Shown one piece after another: positions 1-9,646 of a stretch of DNA of 64,000 nt. The stretch covers positions 108,733-172,732 of the forward strand of contig MKWE01000057.1 of assembly GCA_001899585.1 (NCBI GenBank), given 5' to 3'. The stretch is from Rhodospirillales bacterium 70-18. GTDB lineage: Bacteria > Pseudomonadota > Alphaproteobacteria > Acetobacterales > Acetobacteraceae. The translations under genes and the position numbers were made by a program. Numbering within the stretch: the stretch's first letter is position 1; the number at the start of each line of letters is the position of its first letter. Under the pieces are notes generated by a model. That model did no database searches. It was given only the letters and a program-made list of their open reading frames with translations, and was not told where the DNA came from.

Positions 1-519
1 AGTGTCGGCGGGCCGAACGGTGCGCGGAAGGCGGGGGCGTCCAGCAGCGCCAGCCCCGGCGCGCCGCCGGTGGTGACGACCACCAGCCCGGCCGGGCCTG
101 GACGCTGGCGAAGGGCCACGAAGCCGGGGCTGTAGGCGGCGTCCGGCGGGCGTTCCACCACCCGGATTCCGCCGGTGCGCGTGCCCAGCCGGCCGCTCAC
201 CCCGCCCTCCGGGGTGCCTGGCGCGTCGTACAGCGCCTCGCCCAGGATGCGCACGCCGCCCTCCAGCGCCAGGTAGGGGTCGCGCGCGTCCAGGCGGCTG
301 ACATCGAACGCCTCGAACCCCACGCGGCCGCCGATCGCCCCGGCCTCGCGCATCAGCCAGTCGGCGGCGGCCATGTCGCCGCCGGTGGCGGTGCGGTGGG
401 CGCCCAGGGCGTCCCAGGCGGTCAGCCACTCGCGCGCGCGCCCGGCCGCCTCCCACGCCGGGGCGGCCGCGCCGGCCAGCGCCCCGAGGCCGCCGAGCAG
501 CAGGGCGCGCCGGCGCCAT
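1..519 (-). CDS. Exported hydrolase, N-terminal part (possibly M28-peptidase-like)
   Basis: Partial; the gene runs off the left edge of the window. The minus-strand frame reads through a leader with three arginines followed by a Leu/Gly/Ala-rich stretch (RRRALLLGGLGALAG), then a long open frame with motifs such as HRTATGGDMAAADWL that resemble the N-terminal region of M28-type aminopeptidases. That family guess is weak because no metal ligands are in view. The frame has no ATG, GTG or TTG start: the ATG at 519-517 is one base out of frame, and removing a single G after it would give Met-Arg-Arg-Arg-Ala-Leu. So either a one-base frameshift or sequence error lies at the start, or a rare start codon is used. 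It follows the HNH gene on the same strand by about 20 bases. Confidence 0.45.
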   Translation of the reverse strand, partial: MAPARPAARRPRGAGRRGRPGVGGGRARARVADRLGRPGRPPHRHRRRHGRRRLADARGRGDRRPRGVRGVRCQPPGRARPLPGAGGRRAHPGRGAVRRARHPGGRGERPAGHAHRRNPGGGTPAGRRLQPRLRGPSPASRPGRAGGRHHRRRAGAGAAGRPRLPRTVRPADT

Positions 520-541
520 GTTCCGCGCTGTTCCAGCCGGG

Positions 542-1102
542 TCAGCTTTCCAGCTCGCTGTCCCAGTAGAGATAGTCCCGCCAGCTCTGGTGCAGGTAGT
601 TGGGCGGGAAGCCGCGGCCGTTTTCCTGCAATTCCCAGGTGGAGGGCTGGCGCGGCGTGTCGCGCGGGAACATCCGGCATTCGCGCGGCATGCGGCTGCC
701 CTTGCGCAGGTTGCAGCCGCCGCAGGCGGTGACCACGTTCTCCCAAGTGGTGCGCCCGCCGCGGCAGCGCGGAATGACGTGGTCGAAGGTGAGGTCCGGC
801 GCCGGCTGCCGCTCGCCGCAATACTGGCAGGCGAAGCTGTCGCGCAGGAACACGTTGAAGCGGGTGAAGGCGGGCTTGCGCGCGGCCGGCACGAAATCCT
901 TCAGCGCGATCACGCTGGGCAGGCGCATCGTCAGGGTGGGGGAGTGGACCTCGGCCTCGTATTCGTTCAGCACCGACACGCGATCGAGGAAGACCGCCTT
1001 CACGGCGTCCTGCCAGCACCAGACCGACAGCGGGAAATATGACAGCGGACGGAAATCCGCGTTCAGCACCAGTGCCGGAAAATGCGCTCCGCCGTCAGGC
1101 AA
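542..1102 (-). CDS. HNH endonuclease family protein
   Basis: About 186 residues. The C-terminal half carries the HNH/zinc layout: a CQYCG pair, then FDHVIPRCRGG with the Asp-His metal and catalytic pair, then ENVVTACGGCNLRKG with the second Cys pair and the closing Asn. The N-terminal part (VLNADFRPLSYFPLSVW) is typical of the small stand-alone HNH proteins common in alphaproteobacteria, whose role is not settled. Two in-frame TTG codons, at 1108 and 1102, could start it; GAGGGAG touches the first and lies six bases before the second, so 1102 is preferred. No ATG is available near the start. Confidence 0.85.
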   Translation of the reverse strand: MPDGGAHFPALVLNADFRPLSYFPLSVWCWQDAVKAVFLDRVSVLNEYEAEVHSPTLTMRLPSVIALKDFVPAARKPAFTRFNVFLRDSFACQYCGERQPAPDLTFDHVIPRCRGGRTTWENVVTACGGCNLRKGSRMPRECRMFPRDTPRQPSTWELQENGRGFPPNYLHQSWRDYLYWDSELES

Positions 1103-1317
1103 CAGCAACTCCCTCGCAGGCGCCGCACAACGCCTGGGGGTCGCTCACCGTCACGACCCGCCAGATGCTGTGCGTCGTCGAAGAACCTGAGGGATTTATC
1201 GCATTGCGGCAGAAGCGCCGCAAGCGGCTCGCCCGATGGTTTCATCAATCCGCCATCTGTTCGCCGCCCGGGAGCGTGATGACAGCGGATGGACTCACCG
1301 GAGGTCTGAATCACGCG

Positions 1318-1968
1318 CTATGCGAAGGCGCGTTGCAGGAACAGCGCGCCGGTGGACAGGCCGGCCTCGTCGATGCCGTGTCCCAGCCGGGGCGCGTACA
1401 GCGCCTGCACCGACGCGCCCACCGCCAGCAGCGCCGACTCGGCCTGGTGCGAGCGTTCCGGCGGCACCACGGCGTCGGCCTCGCCATGCACCAGCAGCAC
1501 CGGGGGCAAGGGGCCGGGCGGCAGCGTCGGGTCGATCAGTCCGCCGGAGAAGGCCAGCACGGCGCGCGGCGGCGCCACCCGGCCGCGCCAGCCATGCAGC
1601 CCGGCCTGCAGCACCGTCATCGCGCCCTGGCTGAACCCCATCAGCGCATAGGCGTCCGCCGGCAGCCCGAGTCGCGCCAGCTCCGTCTCCACGAACCGGC
1701 CGAGCGCCGCCGCTGCGGCCGCGACGCCGGCCTGCATTCGGGCGGGGCTGCGGTCGGACAGGCTGAACCATTGCCGGCCCATCGGCGCCATGTCGTACGG
1801 CTCCGGCGCGTCGGGCGCCGCGAAGGCGGCCTGGGGCAGGGCGGCGGCCCAGTGCGGCGCCAGGTCGATCAGGTCGTGCCCGTCGGCCCCTACGCCGTGG
1901 CACAGCACCACCAGTTGCCGTACCGGCGCCTCGCGCGGGCCCCAGCGTGGTCCGTCCAGATCCGCCAT
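1318..1968 (-). CDS. Alpha/beta-hydrolase carboxylesterase (phospholipase/carboxylesterase family)
   Basis: About 216 residues, the usual length for the cytoplasmic YpfH/EstB-type carboxylesterases. Visible features are the N-terminal strand ending LVVLCHGVGADGHDL, the nucleophile elbow GFSQG, the acid loop EADAVVPPERS and the catalytic histidine in RLGHGID. The start at 1968 is chosen because GGAGGG stands seven bases upstream; the frame stays open to 2181 but that part would run across the divergent gluQ gene. Substrate cannot be read from sequence. It shares a 43-base divergent promoter region with gluQ that contains a 21-base dyad. Confidence 0.85.
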   Translation of the reverse strand: MADLDGPRWGPREAPVRQLVVLCHGVGADGHDLIDLAPHWAAALPQAAFAAPDAPEPYDMAPMGRQWFSLSDRSPARMQAGVAAAAAALGRFVETELARLGLPADAYALMGFSQGAMTVLQAGLHGWRGRVAPPRAVLAFSGGLIDPTLPPGPLPPVLLVHGEADAVVPPERSHQAESALLAVGASVQALYAPRLGHGIDEAGLSTGALFLQRAFA

Positions 1969-1992
1969 GCCATTTCCCTCCATCACGGTGCG

Positions 1993-2013
1993 ATGGTTAT
2001 ATGGCATAACCAT
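1993..2013. promoter_or_regulatory. Dyad between divergent esterase and gluQ
   Basis: Two perfect 8-base arms (ATGGTTAT and ATAACCAT) flank ATGGC. The dyad fills the 43-base gap between the divergent esterase (start 1968) and gluQ (start 2012) and its right arm includes the first bases of the gluQ start codon. The size and symmetry fit a binding site for a dimeric repressor, or a hairpin in the gluQ leader; no regulator gene is adjacent to decide. Confidence 0.45.
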
Positions 2014-2848
2014 GCCGATCACGACACGCTTCGCGCCCAGCCCGACCGGGCTGCTGCATCTAGGCCACGCCTTCGCGGCGCTGACCGCCTGGCGGCGGGC
2101 CCGCGACGCGGGTGGCCGCTTCCTGCTGCGGATCGAGGATATCGACCCCACGCGCTGCCGGCCGGAGTTCACCGCCGCCATCCTGGAGGACCTCGCCTGG
2201 CTCGGGCTGGACTGGGACGGTCCGGTGCGGGTGCAGTCCGAACACCTGCCGGAGTACCGCGCCTGCCTGGACCGGCTGTCGGCGCGCGGCCTGCTCTACC
2301 CGTGCTTCTGCACCCGTGCCGCGATCCAGCGCGAACTCGCCGCCTCCGCCGCCGCCCCGCATGGGCCGGACGGACCGCTCTACCCCGGCACCTGCCGTCG
2401 CCTGCCGCCGGATGAACGTGCCGCCCGCCTCGCCGCCGGCGTGCCGCATGCGCTGCGGCTGGACATGGCGCGCGCGCTGGTCCCCGGCCTGACCTTCGCC
2501 GAGGACGGGGAGGGGCTGATCGCCTGCGACCCGGCCCGCTTCGGCGACGTGGTGCTGGCGCGCAAGGACGCCCCGGCCAGCTATCATCTGTGCGTCACCC
2601 ACGACGACGCCTTGCAGGGCGTCACCCTGGTCACCAGGGGCATCGACCTGAAGCCGGCGACCGACCTGCACCGGCTGTTGCAGGCGCTGCTGGGCTGGCC
2701 CGCTCCCGCCTATGCCCACCACCCGCTGCGCACCGACACCGCCGGCCGCCGCCTGGCCAAGCGCGACCACGCCGCCACCCTGCGCGACCTGCGCGCCGCC
2801 GGCGCCTCGCCGGCCGGGGTCCGCGCCCTGGCCGGCATGCCGGACTGA
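2012..2848 (+). CDS. gluQ: Glutamyl-Q tRNA(Asp) synthetase
   Basis: 278 residues, matching the short GluRS paralogue that lacks the anticodon-binding domain and loads glutamate on queuosine of tRNA-Asp. The class I HIGH-type motif is FAPSPTGLLHLGHAF at the extreme N terminus. The zinc-site cysteines are present (CFCTR, then YPGTCR). The KMSKS equivalent is RLAKRDHA, with Ala replacing the usual Ser. The start at 2012 is set by the conserved N terminus; no Shine-Dalgarno sequence precedes it, because the position is occupied by the dyad, so the message may be leaderless. An in-frame ATG at 1967 overlaps the divergent esterase start and also lacks a ribosome site. Confidence 0.9.
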   Translation: MPITTRFAPSPTGLLHLGHAFAALTAWRRARDAGGRFLLRIEDIDPTRCRPEFTAAILEDLAWLGLDWDGPVRVQSEHLPEYRACLDRLSARGLLYPCFCTRAAIQRELAASAAAPHGPDGPLYPGTCRRLPPDERAARLAAGVPHALRLDMARALVPGLTFAEDGEGLIACDPARFGDVVLARKDAPASYHLCVTHDDALQGVTLVTRGIDLKPATDLHRLLQALLGWPAPAYAHHPLRTDTAGRRLAKRDHAATLRDLRAAGASPAGVRALAGMPD

Positions 2849-2907
2849 CCCGCTGGACGGCCGCCAGCCGCGCCCGTAGCCTCCCACCAAGCCCGGGGGG
2901 ACCGATC

Positions 2908-4071
2908 ATGGCCGCGCCAAAACTGTTCACGCCGCTGCGCATCCGCGAAACCACGCTCAAGAACCGCATCGTGGTGGCGCCGATGCACCAGTATTCCGGC
3001 AAGAACGGCTTCCCGACCGACTGGCACCTGATGAATATCGGCCGTTTCGCCGCCGGCGGCGCCGGGCTGGTGTTCATCGAGAGCACCAAGGTGGAGCGGC
3101 GCGGCTGCGGCACCATCGGCGACCTCGGGCTGTGGGACGACGCCTTCATCCCGCATTTCCGCCGCCTGTCCGACTTCATCCGCGCCCAGGGCGCCGTGCC
3201 CGCGCTGCAGATCGGCCATTCCGGCCGCAAGGCGCGCATGTTCCGCCCCTGGGAGGGCGGCGCGCCGCTGACCCGCGAGGCCGCCGAGGCGGAGGGGGTG
3301 ACCGACTGGGAGGCGTGGCAGCCGGTGGCGCCCTCGGCGCTCTCGGGCGGCAAGGGCGAGCCGGTGCCGGTGGCGCTGGCGCGCGACGAGATCCCGGCGC
3401 TGGTCGAGCGCTGGGCGCAGGCGGCGCGGCGGGCCGACGCGGCGGGGCTGGAGGTGCTGGAGATCCATGCCGCGCACGGCTATCTGATCCACCAGTTCCT
3501 CTCGCCCGAGGCCAACCGCCGCAACGACGACTACGGCGGCAGCGAGGCCAACCGGATGCGCTTCGCCGTCGAGGTGGCGGAGGCCGTGCGTACCCAATGG
3601 CCGGCCCACAAGCCCCTGTTCATGCGGTTTTCCGTGGCCGACGACGCCGGCTGGGCCCCCGACCAGAGCGTGACCCTGGCGAAGCTGGTGAAGGCGCGCG
3701 GGGTGGACGTGATCGACTGCTCCAGCGGCGGCATCACCGGCCGGCCGACCGCCGGGCCGGCTGGCTACGGCTACCAGGTGCCGTTCGCCGAAAAGCTGCG
3801 GCGGGAGGCCGACATCATGACCATGGCGGTGGGGCTGATCGTGCACGCCGACCAGGCGGAGGCGATCCTGCAGGCCGGGCAGGCGGACCTGGTCGCGCTG
3901 GCCCGCGAGATTCTGCACAACCCGAACTGGCCGATGGACGCCGCCCTGAAGCTGGGCGTGGAGGCCCCCTTCGCCACCGTGCCGCCGCCGCAGGAATACT
4001 GGCTGGCCAAGCGGGCGCACTACGCCAAGGGGGTCGTTCCCTCGACATACCAGACCGGCATCGCGCCCTGA
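2908..4071 (+). CDS. NADH:flavin oxidoreductase, old yellow enzyme family (YqjM-like)
   Basis: 387 residues, a single FMN-binding TIM barrel. Visible hallmarks: the N-terminal TLKNRIVVAPMHQYS segment, the substrate-pocket QIGHSGRKA, the long family signature beginning HAAHGYLIHQFLSP and ending in NRRNDDYGGS, and the C-terminal phosphate-binding region around MAVGLIVHADQAE and LVALAREIL. The set resembles the thermophilic-like/YqjM class of OYE that reduces activated C=C bonds with NAD(P)H; the physiological substrate is unknown. It follows gluQ by 59 bases on the same strand and precedes the aminotransferase pair. Confidence 0.88.
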   Translation: MAAPKLFTPLRIRETTLKNRIVVAPMHQYSGKNGFPTDWHLMNIGRFAAGGAGLVFIESTKVERRGCGTIGDLGLWDDAFIPHFRRLSDFIRAQGAVPALQIGHSGRKARMFRPWEGGAPLTREAAEAEGVTDWEAWQPVAPSALSGGKGEPVPVALARDEIPALVERWAQAARRADAAGLEVLEIHAAHGYLIHQFLSPEANRRNDDYGGSEANRMRFAVEVAEAVRTQWPAHKPLFMRFSVADDAGWAPDQSVTLAKLVKARGVDVIDCSSGGITGRPTAGPAGYGYQVPFAEKLRREADIMTMAVGLIVHADQAEAILQAGQADLVALAREILHNPNWPMDAALKLGVEAPFATVPPPQEYWLAKRAHYAKGVVPSTYQTGIAP

Positions 4072-4133
4072 ACCGGCCGGAAGCCGGGCTTTGCGGCTCG
4101 GCGCCGGTTGCCCGGCCGTGCGGCCGGATATAG

Positions 4134-5369
<1,236 letters not shown>

Positions 5370-5402
5370 CCAGGTCTGCACTCACCAGCACAGGATCGCC
5401 CA

Positions 5403-6605
5403 ATGCCCGCTCTCGCCCAGCGCCTGAGCCGCGTCCGCGTCGCGGCGACCGTTGCCATGACCATCCGGGCGCGCGAGCTACGCGCGGCCGGGCATGACGT
5501 GATCGCCCTCACCATCGGCGAGCCGGATTTCGCCTCGCCACCCCACGCCATCGAGGCGGCGCACCAGGCGGCGCTGGCGGGGCAGACCAAATACACCGCG
5601 CAAGACGGCGTGCCGGCGCTGAAACAGGCGATCCAGCGCAAGTTCAAGCGCGACAACGGGCTGGATTTCGCGCTGGACGAGATCATGGTCGCCAATGGCG
5701 GCAAGCAGGTGATCTTCGACGCCATGATGGCCACCATCGACGACGGCGACGAGGTGGTGATCCCGGCCCCCTACTGGGGCGCCTATCCGCTGACCACCCG
5801 GCTGTGCGGCGGCGAGCCGGTGATCGTCACCTGCCCGCAGAACAACGGCTTCAAGCTGCGCCCGGAGGACCTGGACGCGGCGATCACGCCCAAAACCAAG
5901 TGGCTGGTGCTGAACTTCCCCAACAACCCGACCGGGGCGGCCTGCTCGCCGGAGGAACTCCGGGCCATCGCCGACGTGATGCTGAAGCATCCGCATGTGT
6001 GGATCATGTCCGACGACATGTACGAGCACCTGATGTACGCGGATTTCGGCTATTCGACCCTCGCCCAGGTGGAGCCGAAGCTGCGCGACCGCACGCTGAC
6101 CATCTCGGGCGTGTCCAAGACCTATGCCATGACCGGCTGGCGCATCGGCTTCGGCGCCGGGCCGAAGGACCTCATCAAGGCCATGGTCAACATCCAGGGC
6201 CACGCCACCGCCGGCGTCTCGGGCATCACTCAGGCCGCCGCGGCCGCGGCGCTGGACGGGCCGCAGGCGCAGGTGGCCGAGCAGGCGGCGATCTACCGCC
6301 AGCGCCGCGACATCGTGGTGGACGCGCTGAACGCCATGCCCGGCATCTCCTGCCACCGGCCGGAGGGCGCGTTCTACGTCTATCCCAACATCGCCGGCTG
6401 CCTCGGGCGGGTGACGCCGAAGGGCGCGAAGATCGAGACCGACAGCGACTTCGCCATGGCGCTGCTGGACGAGGCGCATGTGGCGCTGGTCGGCGGCGAG
6501 GGCTTCGGCATGAGCCCCTACCTGCGCATCTCCTACGCCACCGACACCGACAGCCTGCGCGAGGCGATGAAGCGCATGGCAGCGTTCACCGCCGCCCTGA
6601 AATGA
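5403..6605 (+). CDS. PLP-dependent class I aminotransferase, copy 2
   Basis: 400 residues, paralogue of the preceding gene, 33 bases downstream. Lys-239 in [13 protein letters not shown] is the Schiff-base lysine; NFPNNPTG and SDDMYEHL are the pyridoxal contacts and [12 protein letters not shown] carries the carboxylate arginine. The shared block ITPKTKW and the shared C-terminal [13 protein letters not shown] show the common origin. Substrate-side residues differ between the copies, so the two enzymes probably have different amino-acid preferences. The stop codon overlaps the start of the GNAT gene as ATGA, so the downstream protein is translationally coupled. Confidence 0.88.
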   Translation: MPALAQRLSRVRVAATVAMTIRARELRAAGHDVIALTIGEPDFASPPHAIEAAHQAALAGQTKYTAQDGVPALKQAIQRKFKRDNGLDFALDEIMVANGGKQVIFDAMMATIDDGDEVVIPAPYWGAYPLTTRLCGGEPVIVTCPQNNGFKLRPEDLDAAITPKTKWLVLNFPNNPTGAACSPEELRAIADVMLKHPHVWIMSDDMYEHLMYADFGYSTLAQVEPKLRDRTLTISGVSKTYAMTGWRIGFGAGPKDLIKAMVNIQGHATAGVSGITQAAAAAALDGPQAQVAEQAAIYRQRRDIVVDALNAMPGISCHRPEGAFYVYPNIAGCLGRVTPKGAKIETDSDFAMALLDEAHVALVGGEGFGMSPYLRISYATDTDSLREAMKRMAAFTAALK

Positions 6606-7597
6606 CGGCGCCGCTGCTGCGGCCCGGCCGGGACGAGGACGCGGCCGGCTTCATCGCCCTGGTCGGCGCCTGCTGGGCCGAATATCCCGGCTGCGTCATG
6701 GACCTCGACGGCGAGGTGCCGGAACTGCGCGCGCTCGCCAGCTACTATGCCGGCCAGGGCGGCGCGCTCTGGGCGGCCGAGGCCGGTGGCCGGGTGGTCG
6801 GCATGGTCGGCACCAAGCCGCTGGACGGCGGCGCCTGGGAATTGTGCAAGATGTACGCCGATGCCGGCCAGCGCGGCACCGGCTTGGCGCAGGCGCTGAT
6901 CGACGCCGCCGAGGGTTTCGCCCGCGCCCACGGCGCCGCCGAGATGAAGCTGTGGACCGACACCCGCTTCGACCGCGCGCACCGCTTCTACGAGAAGCAG
7001 GGCTATGTGCGCAGCGGCCCGATCCGGGTGTTGGACGACCTGTCCCACTCGCTGGAATTCGCCTACGCCAAGCCGCTCGCCGGCGTGGTGGTGCGCGTGC
7101 TGGACGCCGCCGGGGCCGCATCGGTCGAGGGCGGGCTGGCGGCGCTGCTGCGGGACTGCGTGGCCGAGGGCGCGGCGCTGGAATTCCTGCCGCCGATGGA
7201 ACTGGCGGCGGCGCGGGCCTACTGGAAGCAGAAGTCGCGCGAGGTGGCGCTGGGCCAGCGGCTGCTGCTGGTGGCCTGGGTGGAGGGCATGCTGGCCGGC
7301 ACGGTGATGCTGCGGCTGGAATCCTCGCCGGACCAGCCGCACGGCGCGCATGTGCAGAAACTGATGGTGGCGCCCGGGCTGCGGCGCCGGGGCGTGGCGA
7401 GGCTGCTGATGCGGGCGGCGGAACAGGCGGCGATCGCCGCCGGCCGGCCGCTGGTGACGCTGGGCGCGCGCGGTGGCGACCCCGCCGAGGCGATGTACCG
7501 GGCGCTGGGCTGGACCGAGTGCGGCCGGATCGCGGGCTATACGGCCAATGCGGCCGGCGGGTTCGACGACGGGGTGTTCTTCGTGAAGCGGCTGTAA
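6602..7597 (+). CDS. Double GNAT-domain N-acetyltransferase
   Basis: 331 residues made of two GNAT folds in series. Domain 1 (about 1-155) has the acetyl-CoA pyrophosphate loop in KMYADAGQRGTGLAQALI and the C-terminal RFYEKQGYVRSG. Domain 2 (about 165-331) has QKLMVAPGLRRRGVARLL and AMYRALGWTECGR. Both retain the Arg/Gly-rich loop, so both could bind acetyl-CoA. The start overlaps the stop of aminotransferase copy 2 (ATGA), which argues for a shared pathway, for example N-acylation of the amine product or of an amino-acid substrate; that link is inference. It ends just before a convergent-junction repeat. Confidence 0.82.
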   Translation: MTAPLLRPGRDEDAAGFIALVGACWAEYPGCVMDLDGEVPELRALASYYAGQGGALWAAEAGGRVVGMVGTKPLDGGAWELCKMYADAGQRGTGLAQALIDAAEGFARAHGAAEMKLWTDTRFDRAHRFYEKQGYVRSGPIRVLDDLSHSLEFAYAKPLAGVVVRVLDAAGAASVEGGLAALLRDCVAEGAALEFLPPMELAAARAYWKQKSREVALGQRLLLVAWVEGMLAGTVMLRLESSPDQPHGAHVQKLMVAPGLRRRGVARLLMRAAEQAAIAAGRPLVTLGARGGDPAEAMYRALGWTECGRIAGYTANAAGGFDDGVFFVKRL

Positions 7598-7598
7598 G

Positions 7599-7720
7599 GG
7601 AAGCAGATTCACATGGAGACGGGGAGGCGGGGAGAAGCAAGGGAGATTCGCAAAGAGACGTAGAGAAGAGTAGTGCTCTCTTCGCCTCTACGTCTCTTTG
7701 TTGCCTGGCTTCTTCTCCCC
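7599..7720. repeat. GC-rich palindromic element, copy 1, at convergent junction
   Basis: The whole gap between the convergent GNAT gene (stop 7597) and lipoprotein gene (stop 7740) is nested inverted repeats. The outer arm 7610-7637 differs at one base in 28 from the left arm of the copy at 17631-17658. GGGGAGAAG at 7629-7637 pairs with CTTCTCCCC at 7712-7720, and an inner perfect 15-base stem (CAAAGAGACGTAGAG, 7651-7665) pairs with 7686-7700. The structure would act as a bidirectional terminator whatever its origin. Confidence 0.8.
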
Positions 7721-7739
7721 CGCGCGTAAATCCTCCCCC

Positions 7740-8168
7740 TCAGAACGACGCGCAGCTTTCGTTCAGCACCAGCCCGACCGAGTCCTGCTGAAACGCGGTG
7801 CGATAGGCGTCGCGAATGGCCTGCAGCTTCGCCAGCGTCTCCGGCGTGCCGTCGGTGACGATCTCCACCAGCGTCGAATCCTCGCGCACCACGCGGTCGG
7901 TGCCGTTCTCGCGCCATTGGCCGTAGCCGTTCAGCACCGTCAGCCCGTCGGGAAAGCGCGGCGTCACCGAGCGCGCCAGGAAATCGCGCCAGGCGGCATC
8001 GCTCACCCGGCCGCCGCCCTTGATGCTGCGGCCGAACAGCAGCTGGGCGGTAACGGCCGGGTCGCCCACCGGGCAGGACGCCACCGGGCTGGGGCTGGCG
8101 ACCGGCACGGCGCAGCCGGAGAGCAGCAGCGCGGCGAGGGGGATCCATTTCATGCCCATGCACCTCAT
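7740..8168 (-). CDS. DUF3574 putative lipoprotein
   Basis: About 142 residues. A short leader ends in a lipobox, ALLLSGC, so the mature protein should be lipid-anchored at Cys. The body has the DUF3574 pattern: TAQLLFGRSIKGGGRVSDAAWRDF, then a GLTVLNGYGQW segment and a C-terminal ETLAKLQAIRDAYRTAFQQ helix. Function of the family is unknown. The first ATG, at 8168, overlaps the stop of the upstream CoA-transferase as ATGA and implies coupling; in-frame ATGs at 8159 and 8153 are alternatives and leave a more typical signal peptide. Confidence 0.75.
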   Translation of the reverse strand: MRCMGMKWIPLAALLLSGCAVPVASPSPVASCPVGDPAVTAQLLFGRSIKGGGRVSDAAWRDFLARSVTPRFPDGLTVLNGYGQWRENGTDRVVREDSTLVEIVTDGTPETLAKLQAIRDAYRTAFQQDSVGLVLNESCASF

Positions 8169-9298
8169 GTCCGTGTTCCGGGAATCCGCTCGATCTCGTT
8201 GTGGTCGCCCAGCGCCGGGGCCGGGCCGGTCACCGGCGGGCGGGCGCCGTCGAAGCTCAGCGGCAGCCCCATCAGCGGCAAGGCCAGCCCGGGCGGCGGC
8301 CGCAGCAGGCCGAGAGCGGCCACCTGCGGGTCGTCCAGCAGTACGCTCATGTCGTTGATCGGCGCCGCCGGCACGCCGGCCGCCGCGAACACCGCCGACC
8401 AGTGGGCCGAGGGCCGGGTCCGCATCACCGCGCCGATCAGGCCGATGATCTCGTCCTTGTTGGCCGCCCGCGCAGCATTGGTGGCATAGCGCGCGTCGGC
8501 CGCCCATTCCGGGTGGCCCAGCTCGGCCGCCAGCTTGGCGAACAGCCGGTCGTTGGCGGCGGCCACCACCAGCTCCCGGTCGGCGGTCGGCAGCGCCTGG
8601 AACACCACCACGCGCGGGTTGCCGGTGCGGTCGCGCTGCGGCAGCTTGCCGCTCTCGGCGAAGGCGGCCCAATGCCCGGTCATCCAGCCCATCGCCGTCT
8701 CCAGCAGCGAGGTGTCCACCACCGCCCCCAGGCCGGTCACCGTGCGCCGGTGCAGCGCCGCCACGCAGCCCAGCGCCGCCCACAGCCCGGTGCCGAAATC
8801 CAGGATCTGCACGCCGACGCGCGAGGGCGCTCCCGCCGGGTCGCCGTTCAGGCTGAACAGGCCGGAGAACGCCTGCACGATCGGCTCGAACCCCGGCGCC
8901 AGCCGCTGCGGCCCCACCGCGCCCAGCGCCCAAAGCGAGCAATACACCAGCCGCGGATTGGCCGCGCATAGCGCCTCCGCCCCCAACCCGAGCTTCTCCA
9001 GCGAGCCGGGGCGCATATTCTGCACCACCACGTCGCTGGCGGCGATGCGCGCCCGCACCCAGGCGAGGTCGTCCGGCTTGCGGAAATCCAGCGTCACGCT
9101 GTGCTTGTTCTGGTTCACCGCATGGAAGGTGGTGGCCATGCCTTCATGGAAGGGCGGCCCCCAGCCGCGCGCGTTGTCGCCCTCCGGCCGTTCCACCTTC
9201 AGCACCTCGGCGCCCAGCAGCGCCAGCACCTGGCCGGCGAACGGCCCGGCGAGGTTCTCGGCGATCTCGACGACCCTGATTCCGGCCAGCGGCAGCAT
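8165..9298 (-). CDS. CaiB/BaiF (type III) CoA-transferase
   Basis: 377 residues, the normal size for family III CoA-transferases, which move CoA between carboxylic acids through an aspartyl-CoA thioester. The N-terminal signature GIRVVEIAENLAGPFAGQVL and the GAEVLKVERPEGDNAR segment are clear. Asp-167 in ILDFGTGLWA aligns with the catalytic Asp of formyl-CoA transferase. Acyl specificity cannot be inferred. GGGGAGA precedes the start at suitable spacing. It is divergent from the CDGSH/DapA-like pair with a 99-base promoter gap, and coupled to the DUF3574 lipoprotein downstream. Confidence 0.88.
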   Translation of the reverse strand: MLPLAGIRVVEIAENLAGPFAGQVLALLGAEVLKVERPEGDNARGWGPPFHEGMATTFHAVNQNKHSVTLDFRKPDDLAWVRARIAASDVVVQNMRPGSLEKLGLGAEALCAANPRLVYCSLWALGAVGPQRLAPGFEPIVQAFSGLFSLNGDPAGAPSRVGVQILDFGTGLWAALGCVAALHRRTVTGLGAVVDTSLLETAMGWMTGHWAAFAESGKLPQRDRTGNPRVVVFQALPTADRELVVAAANDRLFAKLAAELGHPEWAADARYATNAARAANKDEIIGLIGAVMRTRPSAHWSAVFAAAGVPAAPINDMSVLLDDPQVAALGLLRPPPGLALPLMGLPLSFDGARPPVTGPAPALGDHNEIERIPGTRT

Positions 9299-9397
9299 GT
9301 CGGTGTTCTCCCCTGCGGCAGTTCAACCCGTGGGCGAGGCTATGGCAAGCGCGCCGCGCCCGGCGTAGCATCGCCGCGTCGCAAGGGAGAATACCGC

Positions 9398-9643
9398 ATG
9401 TCCGACAAGGTTCCGGTGGTCGCCGGCAAGGCGCCGATCAAGGTGGCGGTGGTCGCCGGCAAGGATTACTGGTGGTGCGCCTGCGGCAAGAGCGCCAGCC
9501 AGCCGTTCTGCGACGGCTCGCACAAGGGCAGCGGCATGGCGCCGACCAAATACACCGCCGCCGCCGATGGCGACGCCTGGTTCTGCGCCTGCAAGCAGTC
9601 GGCCAAGGCGCCGATGTGCGACGGCAGCCACAAGACCGCCTGA
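9398..9643 (+). CDS. CDGSH iron-sulfur domain protein, two motifs
   Basis: 81 residues with two CDGSH-type [2Fe-2S] sites in tandem: Cys-27, Cys-29, Cys-38 and His-42 (CACGKSASQPFCDGSH), then Cys-63, Cys-65, Cys-74 and His-78 (CACKQSAKAPMCDGSH). Both have the full 3Cys-1His set, as in the bacterial class with two mitoNEET-like sites in one chain. The likely role is electron transfer or Fe-S handling in the cytoplasm; no partner is proven. AAGGGAGA lies upstream. The next gene starts three bases after its stop, so the two are almost certainly co-transcribed. Confidence 0.9.
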   Translation: MSDKVPVVAGKAPIKVAVVAGKDYWWCACGKSASQPFCDGSHKGSGMAPTKYTAAADGDAWFCACKQSAKAPMCDGSHKTA

Positions 9644-9646
9644 GCC

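Noticed and set aside
1063..1314. A short minus-strand reading frame between the esterase and HNH genes
   Set aside because: It overlaps the HNH start, has no ribosome site and no recognisable protein pattern; the 209-base gap is otherwise empty.
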